Made by a program: the position numbers and the translations under genes. Under the pieces are notes generated by a model. The model was not told the DNA's origin. It saw only the letters and a list, made by a program, of their open reading frames with translations, and searched no databases. From Burkholderia sp. Ac-20365 (GTDB lineage: Bacteria > Pseudomonadota > Gammaproteobacteria > Burkholderiales > Burkholderiaceae): a DNA stretch of 64,000 nt. Each line of letters starts with the position of its first letter. The stretch's first letter is position 1. The stretch spans positions 186,001 through 250,000 of the forward strand of contig NZ_JAAGPI010000011.1 of assembly GCF_017104715.1 (NCBI RefSeq). Direction: 5' to 3'. Below, piece after piece: positions 62,053 to 64,000 of this stretch.

Positions 62053-62712
62053 ATGACGGTGATCGTGGTGGCGAATCCAAAGGGCGGCGTGGGCAAGAGC
62101 ACGCTGTCCACCAATCTGGCCGGGTATTTCGCGGCTGAAGGCCAATGGGTCGCGCTCGCCGACCTCGACCGGCAGCAGTCAGCCCACGCATGGCTCGATC
62201 TGCGTCCGGAAACGCTGCCGGCCATCGAAACCTGGCAGGTCGACCCGGACGCACCGGTGAAGCCGCCCAAGGGGCTCGAGCAGGCGGTGATCGATACACC
62301 CGCCGGGCTGCATGGCAACCGGCTGAACGTGGCGCTGTCGCTGGCGGACAAGGTGATCGTGCCGTTGCAGCCGTCCATCTTCGATATTCTCGCGACCAAG
62401 GAATTTCTCGAGCGCCTCGCCAAAGAGAAGGCCGTACGCAAGGGCGCGATCGAAATTGGCGTGGTCGGCATGCGGGTGGATGCGCGCACGAAATCGGCGG
62501 ATCAGCTGCACCGGTTTGTCGAAGGGCTCGATCTGCCCGTGCTCGGTTATCTGCGCGATACGCAGAACTACGTGCAACTGGCGGCGCACGGCCTGACGCT
62601 GTGGGACGTCGCGAAGAGCCGCGTCGAAAAGGATCTGGAGCAGTGGGCGTCGATCACCGAGTGGGTCGACGGCAAGGCCGCGAAGGGCAAGAGCGGCGGC
62701 AAGAAAGACTAA
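62053..62712 (+). CDS. Orphan ParA-family ATPase
   Basis: 219 residues from ATG 62053 (MTVIVVANPKGGVGKST). It has deviant Walker A KGGVGKST, ALADLDRQQSAHAWLDLRP, and IDTPAGLHGNRLNVALSLAD. A Lys/Gly-rich tail closes the protein. No ParB or parS is adjacent, so it likely positions some cargo other than a plasmid or the origin, as orphan ParAs do. A terminator follows directly. Confidence 0.92.
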   Translation: MTVIVVANPKGGVGKSTLSTNLAGYFAAEGQWVALADLDRQQSAHAWLDLRPETLPAIETWQVDPDAPVKPPKGLEQAVIDTPAGLHGNRLNVALSLADKVIVPLQPSIFDILATKEFLERLAKEKAVRKGAIEIGVVGMRVDARTKSADQLHRFVEGLDLPVLGYLRDTQNYVQLAAHGLTLWDVAKSRVEKDLEQWASITEWVDGKAAKGKSGGKKD

Positions 62713-62734
62713 AGGCGCTTTTGCAAGCGCCTTT
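62711..62734. terminator. Bidirectional terminator between parA and panD
   Basis: AAAGGCGCTT, loop TTGC, then the exact complement. The stem begins within the last codon of the ParA gene. Confidence 0.85.
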
Positions 62735-62771
62735 AGTAATGTGATGCAGGTCATTCAACCGGCGTAAGCGC

Positions 62772-63158
62772 TCAGCTCCAGCTTTGCGTCGGCACGTGGT
62801 CGCGGCTGCCCTTGACCACGTTTTTCTCGTCGACGAACACCAGATCCGGCTTCCAGCCTGCCTTCAGCTCTTCCTCGTCGACGTTCGCGAAGGCCGCGAT
62901 GATCACCAGATCGCCCAGTTGCGCGCGCCGCGCCGCCGAGCCGTTCAGCGAAATCATGCCGCTGCCGCGCTCGCCCTTGATCGCGTACGTCGAAAAGCGC
63001 TCGCCGTTGTTGATGTTCCAGATGTCGATGCGCTCGTTCTCGACGATATTCGCCGCTTCGAGCAGATTTTCGTCGATTGCGCACGAGCCTTCGTAGTGCA
63101 GTTCGCAGTGCGTGACCACGGCGCGGTGAATCTTCGACTTCAGCATGTTGCGTTGCAT
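62772..63158 (-). CDS. panD: Aspartate 1-decarboxylase
   Basis: 128 residues, the standard length. The self-cleavage site Gly24-Ser25 (HYEGSCAID) yields the pyruvoyl cofactor, and NGERFSTYAIKGERGSG follows. It makes beta-alanine for pantothenate. It is 18 bp after panC in the same direction. Confidence 0.96.
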   Translation of the reverse strand: MQRNMLKSKIHRAVVTHCELHYEGSCAIDENLLEAANIVENERIDIWNINNGERFSTYAIKGERGSGMISLNGSAARRAQLGDLVIIAAFANVDEEELKAGWKPDLVFVDEKNVVKGSRDHVPTQSWS

Positions 63159-63176
63159 GGCTAATCCTTCGGACCG

Positions 63177-64000
63177 TCAGATTTCGAGGTTGTCGATCAG
63201 GCGCGTCGCGCCGATTTTCGCTGCGGCGAGCACGACGAGCGGTGCATCCACTTCGTGCGCGGCGGGCGCGTTCAGGTTCGAACGCTTGCGGATCGCGATG
63301 TAGTCGGGCTGCCAGCCGCGCGCGGCGAGCGTCGCCATCGCTTCCTGTTCCAGCTTCGCGAAATCGCGGTTGCCCGACAGCACGCGCTCGCGCACGCCTT
63401 GCAGCGTGGCGGCGAGCATCGGCGCTTCGGCGCGCTCGGCTTCCTTCAGATAGCGGTTGCGCGAGCTGAGCGCGAGGCCGTCGGCGTCACGCACGGTTTC
63501 GGCCGCGACGATATCGCACGGCAGCGCGAACTGCTCGGTCATCGCGCGCACGATCATCAGCTGCTGGTAATCCTTCTTGCCGAACACGGCGACGCGCGGC
63601 TGCACGCACGACATCAGCTTCATCACGACCGTGCAGACGCCCGTGAAGAAGCCGGGGCGGAACTCGCCTTCGAGGATGTCGCCGAGATCGTGCGGCGGAT
63701 GAACGCGGTATTCCTGCGGCTGCGGGTACATATCGCGCTCCGTCGGCGCAAACAGCACGTAGACGTTTTCCTTCTGCAGCTTTTCGATGTCGTCCTGGAG
63801 CGTGCGCGGATATTTGTCGAAGTCTTCGTTCGGGCCGAACTGCAGGCGGTTCACGAAGATGCTCGCCACCACGGGATCGCCGTGCTGGCGCGCGAGGCGC
63901 ATCAGCGACAGATGGCCTTCATGGAGATTGCCCATCGTCGGCACGAAGGCGGTGCGGTTCTGGCCGCGCAACTGGTCGCGCAATTCCTGGATCGAACTGA
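63177..64000 (-). CDS. panC: Pantothenate synthetase, 5' end just beyond the window
   Basis: About 274 residues are visible: SSIQELRDQLRGQNRTAFV, the HIGH-like MGNLHEGHLSLM, FGKKDYQQLMIVRAM and LALSSRNRYL. Only the first few residues are missing at the right edge. It condenses pantoate with beta-alanine made by PanD encoded next, so the two form a pantothenate operon. Confidence 0.96.
   Translation of the reverse strand, partial: SSIQELRDQLRGQNRTAFVPTMGNLHEGHLSLMRLARQHGDPVVASIFVNRLQFGPNEDFDKYPRTLQDDIEKLQKENVYVLFAPTERDMYPQPQEYRVHPPHDLGDILEGEFRPGFFTGVCTVVMKLMSCVQPRVAVFGKKDYQQLMIVRAMTEQFALPCDIVAAETVRDADGLALSSRNRYLKEAERAEAPMLAATLQGVRERVLSGNRDFAKLEQEAMATLAARGWQPDYIAIRKRSNLNAPAAHEVDAPLVVLAAAKIGATRLIDNLEI

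Overview
The window looks like chromosomal DNA of a Burkholderiaceae bacterium, most likely Paraburkholderia. It is GC-rich and densely coded. It carries family arrangements typical of that group: DUF2844/DUF3443 and DUF2486 proteins, a cys cluster with DUF934, and zapA, 6S RNA and an EVE-domain gene in a row. No tRNA, rRNA or CRISPR array was found.

Layout. 1-11 kb (minus strand): a urea uptake and hydrolysis block, urtABCDE then ureD, an orphan polar amino-acid binding protein, and ureABC (ureC runs off the left end). A near-consensus sigma-54 promoter lies upstream of urtA. 11.4-14.5 kb: a DUF2844 and DUF3443 pair, the latter with two pepsin-like Asp-Thr/Ser-Gly motifs, then a rhodanese and a PCMT-like methyltransferase. 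14.7-22.4 kb (plus): a LacI-type regulator with a perfect 22-bp operator, a ribose-type sugar ABC transporter, a TIM-barrel isomerase and a Gfo/Idh/MocA dehydrogenase, forming one sugar or polyol uptake and catabolism operon of unknown substrate. 22.4-26.4 kb: a small hypothetical, a TPR protein with a GT9-like C-terminus, an amino-acid-type binding protein and cysB. 26.6-32.8 kb: assimilatory sulfate reduction (cysI, DUF934, cysH, cysD, cysN, siroheme methyltransferase). 33-36 kb: a class A beta-lactamase, an IS30-family insertion and a CbiX-type chelatase. 36-48.9 kb: housekeeping genes (lptG, lptF, pepA, holC, a cytochrome c, ilvD and its LysR neighbour, lgt, SIMPL, EVE, ssrS, zapA and a ZapB-like gene). 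49-60.7 kb: a cobalamin riboswitch followed by B12 uptake (btuB, btuC, btuD, btuF) and late cobalamin synthesis or salvage (cobT, cobS, cobC, cobD, cbiB, cobU, cobQ). 60.8-64 kb: doxX-like, a thioesterase, an orphan ParA, panD and panC (cut at the right edge).

The most unusual signal is a family of four roughly 730-760 bp intergenic elements at about 5.0, 18.3, 33.9 and 45.6 kb. Each is a nested, imperfect giant inverted repeat. Each contains one perfect 34-bp palindrome, a second near-palindrome in the opposite arm, and a central 17-bp inverted pair, and none has a convincing gene. They sit against stop codons and interrupt two operons (urtD/urtE and a sugar permease/binding protein pair). 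One copy has an inverted centre, one a 105-bp tandem duplication, and one an IS30 insertion at the palindrome edge. The flanking genes show a mirror-image strand bias. In every case the plus strand is G+T-rich to the left of the element and A+C-rich to the right, whichever strand is coding. This looks like a mutational footprint centred on the element, for example recurrent breakage with resection, or converging forks.
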